Source: Centipeda flueggei ATCC 43531 (GTDB taxonomy: Bacteria; Bacillota; Negativicutes; Selenomonadales; Selenomonadaceae). Taken from it: 64,000 nt of DNA. A model generated the notes under the pieces. It was not told where the DNA came from, did not search any database, and saw only the letters and a program-made list of their open reading frames with translations. The position numbers and the translations under genes are program-made. The stretch lies in contig NZ_GG694007.1 in the NCBI RefSeq assembly GCF_000160695.1, positions 126,003 through 190,002 of the forward strand. Direction: 5' to 3'. Positions 51,041 through 59,540 of this stretch are shown here, piece by piece (positions within the stretch are counted from its first letter, which is position 1; each line of letters begins with the position of its first letter).

Positions 51041-51778
51041 TTAGAGCGAGATGCGTGCAAACTCTTCAATCATGTCGCGCAGGCTCATCCCGCTGGTTCC
51101 GCTCAGTACGCCTGAGCGCTCGCCAGGCGCCTGTTTCATCTTTGCAACGACTGCATCGAAGAGATCATCCTCGATTGATCCCGGAACCAGCTGCTCCCAG
51201 TTTGCGGCATCATAGGGGCGCTCCTTAACAGCGTTCTCCGGGCGTCCCGTCACCTCAAGTTCGGAGATGAACATAATCTCGCGCCGCTCGGGGCTGATGT
51301 AGTAATGCTCCAAAAAGTACTTGTTCGGGCGTACCTTGCCATCCTCGGAAACCGTGCTGCCCGTCGTGTTCTCCACAAGACGCACCCATGCCTCGATCAT
51401 GCGCTCCCTTCCGCTGTTCGGGCGCAGAACCCAGCGCGAATTCTTCGAATCCAGATAATAGGTAAAGCCGTTGTCCACAAAGAGGGTCTTGTAGCGTGCC
51501 TTCTTCTCACGCTTCTGCTCTGCCTTTTTCGCCGCACGGGCGGCTTTCTTTGCCGCCCGTGCCTGCGCCTTCTCTGCATCGCGCGCAGCCTTTGCCTCTG
51601 CCTTCGCATCCGCCGCAGTGCTCTGCGCCGCCTGATCCGCAGGCTGTTCCGTACTGCCTGCCCCCTGCATCAATGCGGCCTCGGCTTCCGTATCGGACGC
51701 CGCTGCCGTACTCACACTGCCGCCGGCCGCGAACATGATCAGCGTCCCGATCGCAATTCCCTTCCAATAGTTCGTCAT
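51041..51778 (-). CDS. Exported Ala/Lys-rich hypothetical protein
   Basis: 245 residues with a signal peptide (MTNYWKGIAIGTLIMFAAGG...STAAAS). A long charged Ala/Lys/Glu-rich segment (residues ~50-95) follows, then a globular domain with FVDNGFTYYLDSKNSRWVLR and KYFLEHYYISPERREIMFIS. Probably periplasmic. Function unknown. It is upstream of the EAL protein in one operon. Confidence 0.65.
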   Translation of the reverse strand: MTNYWKGIAIGTLIMFAAGGSVSTAAASDTEAEAALMQGAGSTEQPADQAAQSTAADAKAEAKAARDAEKAQARAAKKAARAAKKAEQKREKKARYKTLFVDNGFTYYLDSKNSRWVLRPNSGRERMIEAWVRLVENTTGSTVSEDGKVRPNKYFLEHYYISPERREIMFISELEVTGRPENAVKERPYDAANWEQLVPGSIEDDLFDAVVAKMKQAPGERSGVLSGTSGMSLRDMIEEFARISL

Positions 51779-51969
51779 CCTACCGTTCCGCCCTTCCCGT
51801 CTCTATCAAAATATATGCCGTATTGCGCGCCCCCACTGTGTCATACGCAAAAACGGTATAAGAAACACACATTATGCTGTCCTAATTAATTTCGACACAG
51901 ACCGTGTAAATCCTTTACTGAAACATGGGTTTTTTTGATTCCGTCCGCCCAAAGCAGAGGCCCTCTTTG

Positions 51970-52692
51970 CTAAACGATCGGCCGACGTGTCGGCGCTCCC
52001 CCGCCGCGCGGATAGGCGGCAGGGGTCTGCCGCTCCTTGGTCACCGTGAGCATCGCACGCACATCGTCGAGCCCCGGCAGACGCACGGGGCGCGCCGTGA
52101 TGCGGCCGCCGCCGAGCACCTCCGCCGCGCGCCGCGCCTCCTTTTGCTCCGCGGCATAGGCGCGTCCCTTGAGCGCGAGCAGGGTTCCGCCGATGCGCAC
52201 GAAGGGCAGTGCATACTCAAGGAGAACGGGCAGGCGTGCCACGGCGCGGCTCACGGCGATATCGTACGCCGCACGGTGCTCCGCCGTGCGTGCCGCCTCC
52301 TCCGCACGTGCGTGGATGCATCGCACATTTGGGAGTCCCATCGCCGCCGTCACCTCCATGAGGAAACGTACGCGCTTGTTGAGTGAGTCGAGGAGCGTCA
52401 CCGTGAGATGCGGCGCATAGACCGCAAGCGGGATACCGGGGAGCCCCGCGCCCGTCCCCACATCGATCAGCGTCCGCGCCCCGTCGAACAGCGCGGCATC
52501 GTACGCCGTCAGGCTGTCGATGATATGCTTGACCGCGACATCCTCAGGTGCGGTGAGCGCCGTGAGATTCATGCGCGTGTTCCAGTCAAGGAGCATTTCA
52601 TTGTAGACTGAAAACTGCCCGACCTGCTCCGCAGTCAGCGGGATGCCCGCCTCTGCCGCGCGCGCCGTAAGGATCTCCTCAAACGCCGTCAT
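51970..52692 (-). CDS. rsmG: 16S rRNA (guanine527-N7)-methyltransferase
   Basis: 240 residues, standard length. The SAM-binding motif LIDVGTGAGLPGIPLAVYAP lies near residues 75-94, followed by LLDSLNKRVRFLMEV and an ending typical of RsmG. It methylates G527 of 16S rRNA. In many bacteria rsmG follows mnmG; here it lies 19 bp after a glycerate kinase gene. RBS AAGAGGG. Confidence 0.95.
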   Translation of the reverse strand: MTAFEEILTARAAEAGIPLTAEQVGQFSVYNEMLLDWNTRMNLTALTAPEDVAVKHIIDSLTAYDAALFDGARTLIDVGTGAGLPGIPLAVYAPHLTVTLLDSLNKRVRFLMEVTAAMGLPNVRCIHARAEEAARTAEHRAAYDIAVSRAVARLPVLLEYALPFVRIGGTLLALKGRAYAAEQKEARRAAEVLGGGRITARPVRLPGLDDVRAMLTVTKERQTPAAYPRGGGAPTRRPIV

Positions 52693-52711
52693 ACTGCCCT
52701 CTTTCCTGCTC

Positions 52712-53941
52712 TCAGCCGCGAATCAGCAGCACCGACACATCGTTCACATTCGTCCCTGTCGGCCCCGTCACAATCAGCCCGCCCACGTCGTTCAGTGCGG
52801 GATAGGCATCGTTCTCCGCGAGCGCCTCCGCCGCACTCCGCCGCTCCTGTGCGAGTGCCGCCGCCGTGCCGCCGTCCACGTAGCCGCCCGCCGCATCCGT
52901 CGGGCCGTCCGTCCCGTCACTGCCGACACTGAACACGGCAACATTCGGGATGCCGGCAATGCCGTCCGCCGCCGCGAGTGCGATCTCCTGGTTGCGTCCG
53001 CCGCGCCCTCTGCCCTTCAGCTGCACCACCGTCTCACCGCCCGCGATATAGGCAAACGAGCCCGCGTGGGCGTGCGTGCGCGCAATCGCCGCGAGGAAGC
53101 GCCCCGCCTCGCGTGCCTCACAGTCAAGCTGATCGGTCAGGAGGACGGGCGTATAGCCGCGCCTCTGTGCCGCCTCGGCCGCCGCCGCACACAGCTCACG
53201 CACGCTGCCCGTGATGTGTGTCGTCACATTCGGCAGTTCCGCCGGCAGCGCTGCATCAAGCAGCTTTGTCGCGGCAGGGGATAAGCGAATGCTATACTTT
53301 TTCATGACAGCGTGTGCATCCTTCGCTGTCGATGTATCGGGATACGCGGGTCCCGATGCGATCATATCGAGCGGATCGCCGAGAATATCGCTCAGCACAA
53401 TCGTAAAGACCTGTGCGGGCGCACAGTGCTCTGCAAACCGCCCGCCCTTCACGGCACTCATCCGCTTGCGCAGCGTATTCACCGCGACGATGTCCGCCCC
53501 CGAGGCGAGCAGCTGCTCCGTCAGATCCGTCAGTTCCGCGGGCGGGATCAGCGGCTTTTCAAAGAGCGCACTCCCGCCGCCCGAGAGGAGAAAGAGCACC
53601 GTATCCTCCGCCGCAAGATCTGTCGTCAGATCCAGTGCCTCCTGCGTCGCCGCAAACGAATTCGCGTCCGGCACGGGATGTCCCGCCTCACGGCAGGAAA
53701 TATTCGGTATATCACCCTTTATATGTCCATACTTTGTAATGACAATGCCGCGGTCAATGCGGCTGCCGAGCTCATCCGATGCCGCACGCGCCATCTGCCA
53801 CGCCGCCTTGCCGACCGCGACCAGCACAATGCGCCCCGTGCCGAATGTATGCCCGCGCAGCGCCTTCTCCACCGCCGCATCCGGCAAAATCGCCGCCAAT
53901 GATTCCTGTATGATGCCATCCGCATCGCTGCGCAGATTCAT
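52712..53941 (-). CDS. Glycerate 2-kinase (GckA/TtuD, MOFRL type)
   Basis: 409 residues from ATG 53941 (GGAG 8 nt upstream; an ATG at 53947 is nearer). FLLSGGGSALFEKPL (near 115-129) and the MOFRL domain (AGGETVVQLKGRGRGGRNQE, near 300-320, in part) mark the DUF4147-type glycerate kinase. It phosphorylates glycerate to 2-phosphoglycerate. It could complete the pathway of the hydroxyacid dehydrogenase encoded at 54366-55328. An extended -10 promoter (TGGTATAAT) lies at about 53973. Confidence 0.9.
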   Translation of the reverse strand: MNLRSDADGIIQESLAAILPDAAVEKALRGHTFGTGRIVLVAVGKAAWQMARAASDELGSRIDRGIVITKYGHIKGDIPNISCREAGHPVPDANSFAATQEALDLTTDLAAEDTVLFLLSGGGSALFEKPLIPPAELTDLTEQLLASGADIVAVNTLRKRMSAVKGGRFAEHCAPAQVFTIVLSDILGDPLDMIASGPAYPDTSTAKDAHAVMKKYSIRLSPAATKLLDAALPAELPNVTTHITGSVRELCAAAAEAAQRRGYTPVLLTDQLDCEAREAGRFLAAIARTHAHAGSFAYIAGGETVVQLKGRGRGGRNQEIALAAADGIAGIPNVAVFSVGSDGTDGPTDAAGGYVDGGTAAALAQERRSAAEALAENDAYPALNDVGGLIVTGPTGTNVNDVSVLLIRG

Positions 53942-54005
53942 AATCATCGCTCCTTTTCTTCTTTCTTCCTATTATACCACACGATTCAAGAGGCGTCTTT
54001 TCCTC

Positions 54006-54034
54006 TTGTCAATCTGTATGTCACCTGTTATAAT
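54006..54034 (+). promoter_or_regulatory. Promoter of putative antisense RNA, second locus
   Basis: TTGTCA (54006-54011) and TATAAT (54029-54034) with a 17-nt spacer. There is no coding frame behind it until the terminator at 54097-54131. Confidence 0.65.
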
Positions 54035-54040
54035 AGACAT

Positions 54041-54137
54041 AGAAAGAACGTCCCTAGCGGCATCTTTCCAGAGTCAAGTGTTATATTCATAGAGAATAAC
54101 CGCTCGACCGGTCAAAGCTGGGCGGTTATTTCTTTTG
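54041..54137 (+). ncRNA. Putative antitoxin RNA convergent to small peptide gene
   Basis: A short transcript from the promoter at 54006-54034 to the stem-loop at 54097-54131. It overlaps the 3' end of the peptide gene (54126-54200), so the two RNAs would be complementary there. An AAGAACGTCCC element near its 5' end (about 54044) resembles AAGGACGTTCC at 54254-54264, at the start of the peptide mRNA, in the same orientation. The match is weaker than in the locus at 1-320. Confidence 0.5.
54097..54131. terminator. Shared stem-loop of the second locus
   Basis: AATAACCGC/GCGGTTATT stem with a loop region of about 14 nt, then TCTTTT on the plus strand. It overlaps the peptide's stop codon. Confidence 0.6.
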
Positions 54138-54200
54138 GGTTATTGCAAGTAAATACCCGGTTGCCACGACAAGCAATACAATCGCGTCAAATTCGGTCAT
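54126..54200 (-). CDS. Small hydrophobic peptide (24 aa), type I toxin candidate
   Basis: MTEFDAIVLLVVATGYLLAI followed by a short basic end (TQKK). A single membrane helix with a charged tail, the plan of holin-like/TxpA-type small toxins. GGGGGTG lies upstream of ATG 54200. It has its own promoter (54271-54300) and is faced by a convergent promoter with a short non-coding transcript. No coding gene fits elsewhere in 53942-54365. The call rests on the locus layout. Confidence 0.6.
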   Translation of the reverse strand: MTEFDAIVLLVVATGYLLAITQKK

Positions 54201-54270
54201 ACTCACGCACCCCCTTTCGGGGGAAAGAAGCCGCCGCGAGATCTCTCCCGCCCAAGGACGTTCCACATCC

Positions 54271-54300
54271 AATATAGTGAACGCCCACACGAAAAGTCAA
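54271..54300 (-). promoter_or_regulatory. Promoter of the small peptide gene
   Basis: On the minus strand, TTGACT (54300-54295) and TATATT (54276-54271) with an 18-nt spacer. The leader to the ATG at 54200 is about 60 nt, with a G-rich Shine-Dalgarno hairpin region CCCCCTTTCGGGGG. Confidence 0.6.
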
Positions 54301-54310
54301 ACGTATTATC

Positions 54311-54350
54311 GAAAAGCCTGTTTGGAGCACATTCCTCCAAACAGGCTTTT
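54311..54350 (-). terminator. Terminator of the hydroxyacid dehydrogenase gene
   Basis: AAAAGCCTGTTTGGAG/CTCCAAACAGGCTTTT, 16-bp perfect stem, serving the minus-strand operon that ends at 54366. Confidence 0.85.
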
Positions 54351-54365
54351 ATAATCAGAACACTC

Positions 54366-55328
54366 TCAGTTCACAACGTTCTCGGGCTTCCCCTCGATAA
54401 ACGACCTCACATTATCCGCCGTCGTCTTCATGATGCGCTCACGCGCCTCCTTCGTCGCCCATGAGATATGCGGTGTAATGATGCAGTTCGGCGCATGGAG
54501 GAGCGGGTTGTCCGCCTTGATCGGCTCGGTCGATACCACATCGAGCGCAGCACACGCAACCTTGCCGCTCGCGAGCGCCGCGGCGAGATCCGCCTCCACC
54601 ACGAGAGGACCGCGGCTGTTGTTGATGAGAATGACACCATCCTTCATCTTCGCGATATTCGCCGCGTTGATGATCCCCTCCGTCGCAGGGAAGAGTGGGC
54701 AGTGGAGAAAGATAAAGTCCGACTGTGCGAGGAGTTCATCGAGACTGACGTATTCGGCAACTGCACGCCCTGCGTCCGACTCGTGTGCATCACTCGCGAT
54801 CACGCGTACATTGAGTGCACGCAGCACCTTCGCTGTATTGACTCCAATACGCCCAAGTCCGATGATCCCCGCCGTCTTTCCGCTGACCTCGATCATCGGA
54901 TGGTGCCAATAGCACCAGTCGGGATTCGATGCCCATTCACCCGCATGGACAGAGCGGTCATGATCACCGATGTGCGAGCACGCCTCAAGCAGAAGCCCGA
55001 TCGCGAACTGACTGACATTGTCCGTGCCATACACAGGCACATTCATGACAGGGATATTCTTCGTGCGCGCGTATTCGTAGTCCACAACATTGTAGCCCGT
55101 CGCAAGGACCGCAATTGCCTTCAGATTCGGACACTTGTCCATTGTCGCCTTCGAGATCGGGGTCTTGTTGATAACGATGACCTCCGCATCGCCGATGCGC
55201 TCCGCGATCAGCGGCGACTCCTCGTATGCCGTGCGGTCATAAACCGTCACCGCGCCAAGCGCCTCCAGCGGCGCCCAGCTGATATCCCCCGGATTCTCCG
55301 TATATCCATCGAGTACAACAATCTTCAT
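54366..55328 (-). CDS. D-2-hydroxyacid dehydrogenase (glycerate/hydroxypyruvate type)
   Basis: 320 residues. The NAD motif GIIGLGRIG lies near residues 152-160. Catalytic residues are Arg in NNSRGPLVVEADL (near 235), Glu in the VVSTEPI region, and His in TPHISW (near 286). It interconverts a 2-keto acid such as hydroxypyruvate or glyoxylate and the D-hydroxy acid. It is the last gene of the TRAP-transporter operon. RBS AAAGGAGG. Confidence 0.85.
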   Translation of the reverse strand: MKIVVLDGYTENPGDISWAPLEALGAVTVYDRTAYEESPLIAERIGDAEVIVINKTPISKATMDKCPNLKAIAVLATGYNVVDYEYARTKNIPVMNVPVYGTDNVSQFAIGLLLEACSHIGDHDRSVHAGEWASNPDWCYWHHPMIEVSGKTAGIIGLGRIGVNTAKVLRALNVRVIASDAHESDAGRAVAEYVSLDELLAQSDFIFLHCPLFPATEGIINAANIAKMKDGVILINNSRGPLVVEADLAAALASGKVACAALDVVSTEPIKADNPLLHAPNCIITPHISWATKEARERIMKTTADNVRSFIEGKPENVVN

Positions 55329-55429
55329 CGTATTTCCTCCTTTTTAATGTACGTCCTTGTCCCTGTGAGAAAATTCTATCACGGGGCAAAGGAGATGTCA
55401 AAACGTCATTTGGGAAATCAAAGCCGTCC

Positions 55430-56707
55430 CTAGTGGAACATCCACTGCACCGGTAGCATGACCGCATCCTCAAATACGATGAAGGCAACGATCATGACAA
55501 CGCTGATGACAAGCCACGGTATGGACGCCGTAACAATCTTTTCGATTGGCAGTCCTGACACCTCCGCCGCCGCATACAGACAGACGCCGACGGGCGGTGT
55601 AATCAGTCCGAATGCGAGTGCAATAACGAGGATGACGACAAAGAACAACGGGTCGACACCGACGCTGATGACCGCCGGCAGGAGAATCGGAACGAGGATA
55701 TAGATCGCCGCCGTCGCGTCCATGAACATGCCGACCATGATGAGGAAAGCAAAGATGATCAGCATGACGATAACGGGATCGCTCGAGAGCGCCGCGAGTC
55801 CTCCCGCAATCTTTGCAGGCAGACCGTCCAGCTCGAAGAGCATGGCCGCCGGTTTTGCGGTGATGGCAACGAACAGAATCGTACCAGTCGAGCGTGCCGT
55901 CCGCGCGATGATGCCGGGGAGCTGCGACCATTTCAAACTCCGATAGACGAACATGGAGATGATGATCGTATATGTCGCGGCGATGCCTGCCGCCTCGGTC
56001 GGTGTATAGAGCCCTGTCATCATGCCGCCGAGGAGGATGATCGGGATCAGCAGCGCCGGCAGCGCGGAGAGGAAGGTGCTCCCGAGCACCTTCAGGCTGA
56101 ACGGTGCACGGTCGCCGATGTTGTGCTTCTTGCAGAAATAGTAGTTGTAGAGCATGAAGATCACGCCCATGAAAATGCCGGGAACAAGCCCCGCCATCAG
56201 CGCCTGCCCGATGGAGATATTCGCAACGGACGCTGCGATGATCATGAGGATACTCGGGGGGATGACCGTCGCGAGCATGGATGAGGTCAGGTTGATCGCA
56301 ACGGCGTAGTCGCGCGGGTAGCCCTTCTTTGACAGGGAGTTGATGCTCATCCGCCCGATGCTCGCGATCTCGGCAACGCTCGAGCCGGACATGCCCGCAA
56401 AGATCAGACCGGTCATAATGGCGACATGACCAAGTCCGCCAAAGATCCAACCGACGCAGGCATTGGCGAAATTATAGATGCGATCCGCAACACCGCTCTC
56501 GTCCATCAGTGTACCTGTGAGGATGAAGAGCGGCACCGCCACCATGACGAAACTGTTCATCGCCGTGAACATCGACTGCACCATCATGCTAAGCGGCATC
56601 TGTGTAAAGAGAAGCACCGATGTAATGCAGGCGACGCCCAGTGCCACGGCGATGGGTACGCCCACGAACATAAGCGCAACAAAAATACCGAGAAGTGCCA
56701 GACTCAT
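55430..56707 (-). CDS. dctM: TRAP transporter large permease (DctM)
   Basis: 425 residues with about 12 membrane helices and the DctM signature (GVACITSVLLFTQMPLSMMV, then IFAGMSGSSVAEIASIGRMS). It is the sodium-coupled channel of a TRAP uptake system for organic or sugar acids. The start overlaps the DctQ stop by 4 bp. Confidence 0.95.
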   Translation of the reverse strand: MSLALLGIFVALMFVGVPIAVALGVACITSVLLFTQMPLSMMVQSMFTAMNSFVMVAVPLFILTGTLMDESGVADRIYNFANACVGWIFGGLGHVAIMTGLIFAGMSGSSVAEIASIGRMSINSLSKKGYPRDYAVAINLTSSMLATVIPPSILMIIAASVANISIGQALMAGLVPGIFMGVIFMLYNYYFCKKHNIGDRAPFSLKVLGSTFLSALPALLIPIILLGGMMTGLYTPTEAAGIAATYTIIISMFVYRSLKWSQLPGIIARTARSTGTILFVAITAKPAAMLFELDGLPAKIAGGLAALSSDPVIVMLIIFAFLIMVGMFMDATAAIYILVPILLPAVISVGVDPLFFVVILVIALAFGLITPPVGVCLYAAAEVSGLPIEKIVTASIPWLVISVVMIVAFIVFEDAVMLPVQWMFH

Positions 56708-57225
56708 TTCCCTTCACCCCGCCCCTCTATGTCCACCTTGGAACGATACTCCAAAACACTCTGCACGACGCCGAGCATCCCGAGGATGCCCGCGACCGGG
56801 AGACAGATACCGATGACCGACATCGGAATCAGTATCGCGGCCCCCATCTCGTTCATGCGCATCTGCATGAAGAAGATCTGCCCGCCGTAATAGAGGATGA
56901 ACCCGAAGATAAAGAAGTTGACAACGATATAAATACAGGAGCACAGCTTGCGGAAGATCTGTGGGAATAGACTCACAAAGAAGGTCACACGCGGCGACTC
57001 CACCTTGCTGAAGCCCGACGCGAGAGCGACCCACATCATCCAGAGGAACAGATAGCGCGTCCCCTCCTCCGTCCACGGCATCGGTGTGCCTACCGTTCGA
57101 CCCACGATTTGGATGATAACAACGATGAGGATCCCGGTCAGGGAGAGCCCGGCAATGACATTCTCGAGCGTGTTGATCGCATCGAACAGGTCGCTGAACT
57201 TCGTCCGCGTTCTCTCTTGCGTCAT
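56704..57225 (-). CDS. dctQ: TRAP transporter small permease (DctQ)
   Basis: 173 residues with four membrane helices and the DctQ signature TPMPWTEEGTRYLFLWMMWV. It connects the binding protein to DctM. RBS AAAGGAGTG. Confidence 0.9.
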   Translation of the reverse strand: MTQERTRTKFSDLFDAINTLENVIAGLSLTGILIVVIIQIVGRTVGTPMPWTEEGTRYLFLWMMWVALASGFSKVESPRVTFFVSLFPQIFRKLCSCIYIVVNFFIFGFILYYGGQIFFMQMRMNEMGAAILIPMSVIGICLPVAGILGMLGVVQSVLEYRSKVDIEGRGEGK

Positions 57226-57247
57226 GGAAAATCACTCCTTTTTAGAC

Positions 57248-57282
57248 GATAAGGGCAGAGCCTTGCAGACTCCGCCCTTATC
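57248..57282 (-). promoter_or_regulatory. Intergenic hairpin between dctP and dctQ
   Basis: GATAAGGGC...GCCCTTATC with a GAG/CTC core forms a strong stem-loop in the 79-bp gap between the binding protein and permease genes. There is no T tract, so it is more likely to protect the upstream mRNA from 3' decay, or to attenuate the permease genes, than to terminate fully. Confidence 0.6.
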
Positions 57283-57304
57283 CTGCTGCATACTGCGGGA
57301 TGGT

Positions 57305-58357
57305 TCAGCTTTTCCCAACAAATTTCGTCGTTGCGTCAAAGAGCGCATCGTCCTTGACCAAGCTCTTGAATGTCCCGTAGAGCCCCTTGGAGAGTTCCAC
57401 GAACTTCGCCTTGTTCTCCGGGGTGATCTCGTTCATCGTCATCCCCTTGTCTTGGAGCTCCTGCAGAGCCTTCTTGTCTGCCTCTTTGTCATAGTCCAGC
57501 TTCCACTGCTGCATCTCCTGTCCGACCTTTTCCAGAACCTGCTTCTGCTCATCCGACAGGGAGGCGAACTTGCTCTTGTTCATGCCGACCAGCCATGCAT
57601 CCGCCATATGGTTCGACATGGAGATGTATTTCTGCACCTCATAGAACTTCGCGCTGAGCGGTACGTCCACAGGGTTCTCCTGTCCGTCAAGCGTGCCAAG
57701 CTGCAGAGCGTTGTAGACCTCGCTGAAGGACATCGGCGTGCAGCTCGCGCCCGCTTTGGAGAAGTATTCAACCCAGAGTGGATTGTTCGGCACGCGCAGG
57801 ACGATGCCGGACAGATCCTCGGGGGCATTCACAGGGTGCTTCGAGTTTGTGATCTGACGGAAGCTCCGCGTCCATGTGCCGAGGGTCTTGATCTCGAGCC
57901 CGTCGACGCTGTTCATGAGCTTTTTGCCTGTCTCGCTGTTCAGATAGTCCGTAAACTGCTTTTCATCGTCAAACATATAGGGCACGGAGATCACGTTGAA
58001 CCCGGGGTTGAAGTTCGCATAGAGGGAGCTGGAAAGAACGAGAATGTCCAGACCGCCCGCGCTCAACTGCTTGATCCCCGCAGCGGAGTCGCCGCCGTAC
58101 AGTGAGCCGTTATAGTATACCTTGATGTCAATCGAGCCCTTTGACTCCTCTTTGACGCGCTTGGCATACTCTGCCGCCGCCATGCCGACCGAGGACGTCT
58201 CCGGATCCGGCACGGACAGCGTGAGACTCACCTGACTCGTATCACCGGAACCACCGCCGCAGCCGGTCAGCATCGCCGCACTGAGCGCAGCCGTCATGAA
58301 CAGTGCACCTGCCTTCTTAAATCGTCCGAGAGCTTTGAATCCATCGAAAATTTTCAT
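57305..58357 (-). CDS. dctP: TRAP transporter substrate-binding lipoprotein (DctP)
   Basis: 350 residues from ATG 58357 (AAGGAGA upstream); the in-frame extension to 58471 runs over the end of the next gene. The lipobox MLTGC ends at Cys 33. The DctP core has VRVPNNPLWVEYFSKAGASC (substrate-binding Arg near 175, in part) and FSEVYNALQLGTLDGQENPV. It binds the substrate in the periplasm and hands it to DctQM. The substrate is probably a carboxylate. Confidence 0.9.
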   Translation of the reverse strand: MKIFDGFKALGRFKKAGALFMTAALSAAMLTGCGGGSGDTSQVSLTLSVPDPETSSVGMAAAEYAKRVKEESKGSIDIKVYYNGSLYGGDSAAGIKQLSAGGLDILVLSSSLYANFNPGFNVISVPYMFDDEKQFTDYLNSETGKKLMNSVDGLEIKTLGTWTRSFRQITNSKHPVNAPEDLSGIVLRVPNNPLWVEYFSKAGASCTPMSFSEVYNALQLGTLDGQENPVDVPLSAKFYEVQKYISMSNHMADAWLVGMNKSKFASLSDEQKQVLEKVGQEMQQWKLDYDKEADKKALQELQDKGMTMNEITPENKAKFVELSKGLYGTFKSLVKDDALFDATTKFVGKS

Positions 58358-58467
58358 TTTATTTACTCTCCTTATACAACACATGACCTTATTGACACCG
58401 ACTGCGTCCAGCCGGAAGGAGTCTATGGCATCCGCTCTTCCCCACCGTCGACAGCCGCCCTCATATG

Positions 58468-59505
58468 TCAAGGCACAATGCAGATCTTGAGCCCCTCACC
58501 ACTCTTTGAAACCTCATATGCCTTGTCAAATTCCTCGATGTGGAATCTGTGCGTGACGAGCTTCTCCAACTCAATGCGCCTGCTACGCACGAGTTCCGCC
58601 GCCTCCATATAGTCCTGACGCGTATAGGCGGTCGAGCCGGTCACATGTATCTCGCTGTAGTGGATCAGATTCGGATCGATCGTGCAGGTGCTCTTCTCCG
58701 GGAATCCCGCAAAAAGGGATACGCTCCCGTTGCGCTTTGCAAGTCGGAACGCCTCGTTGACGAGTGCCGGCACCCCAATCGCTAGGATCACGACATCTGC
58801 ACCGAGACCGTTCGACGCCTCCATCACGACGGAGTGCAGATCCTCCTCCATCGGATTGACGACGATGTCCGCGCCGAGCTCCTCTGCCTTCCCACGACGG
58901 AACGCGTTCGGCTCGCTGACGATCACCGTCCGTGCGCCCGCGATTTTCGCGAGTGCGAGGTGCATCAGCCCGATTGGCCCCGCACCCTCGACGAGGACAA
59001 CATCGTTCACCTTGACCCCCATCGTTTTCTGCCCGTGCAGACAACAGGACAGCGGCTCGATAAGTGCACCCTCGGCGAACGATACATCGTCCGGCAGCGG
59101 CACGACATTCCCGCTCGCAATACAGATCTCCGGAATGCGCACGTACTCGGCAAAGCCGCCGTCGAACTCATATGCGATCGCCTTGCGGTTCATGCAGGCA
59201 TTCTCGTGCCCGGTCAGGCACATCGCACAGTGATGGCACGGAATCACGTTTGCCACGGCGACCTTCTGTCCCGGCGCGAAGCCCTCGACATGCGCCCCGA
59301 CCTTTTCGATGACACCGCAGATCTCATGCCCGATGGTCGACGGATAACGCACACCGCGCGTTTTCTTGCCTGTCAGGATGCGCATATCCGTTCCGCAGAT
59401 CGCCGTTGTTTTCATCCGCAGCAGAATCTCATCCTCCGAGATCTCAGGGACAGGTATGTTCTCCACCGTAAAATCATTCGGCCCCAGTAATCTGACTGCC
59501 TTCAT
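58468..59505 (-). CDS. Zinc-dependent alcohol/polyol dehydrogenase
   Basis: 345 residues of the medium-chain dehydrogenase family. Catalytic zinc: CGTD (Cys 38) and GHE (His 60, Glu 61). Structural zinc: Cys 90, 93, 96 and 104 in CHHCAMCLTGHENAC. The NAD site is VLVEGAGPIGLMHLALA (near 170). Relatives oxidise sorbitol, threonine or sugar-phosphate polyols. In this operon it would oxidise or reduce the imported compound. RBS GGAGGTAA. Confidence 0.9.
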   Translation of the reverse strand: MKAVRLLGPNDFTVENIPVPEISEDEILLRMKTTAICGTDMRILTGKKTRGVRYPSTIGHEICGVIEKVGAHVEGFAPGQKVAVANVIPCHHCAMCLTGHENACMNRKAIAYEFDGGFAEYVRIPEICIASGNVVPLPDDVSFAEGALIEPLSCCLHGQKTMGVKVNDVVLVEGAGPIGLMHLALAKIAGARTVIVSEPNAFRRGKAEELGADIVVNPMEEDLHSVVMEASNGLGADVVILAIGVPALVNEAFRLAKRNGSVSLFAGFPEKSTCTIDPNLIHYSEIHVTGSTAYTRQDYMEAAELVRSRRIELEKLVTHRFHIEEFDKAYEVSKSGEGLKICIVP

Positions 59506-59540
59506 AAAGTTACCTCCAAATTCACCAGGGCAGGTCTGTC

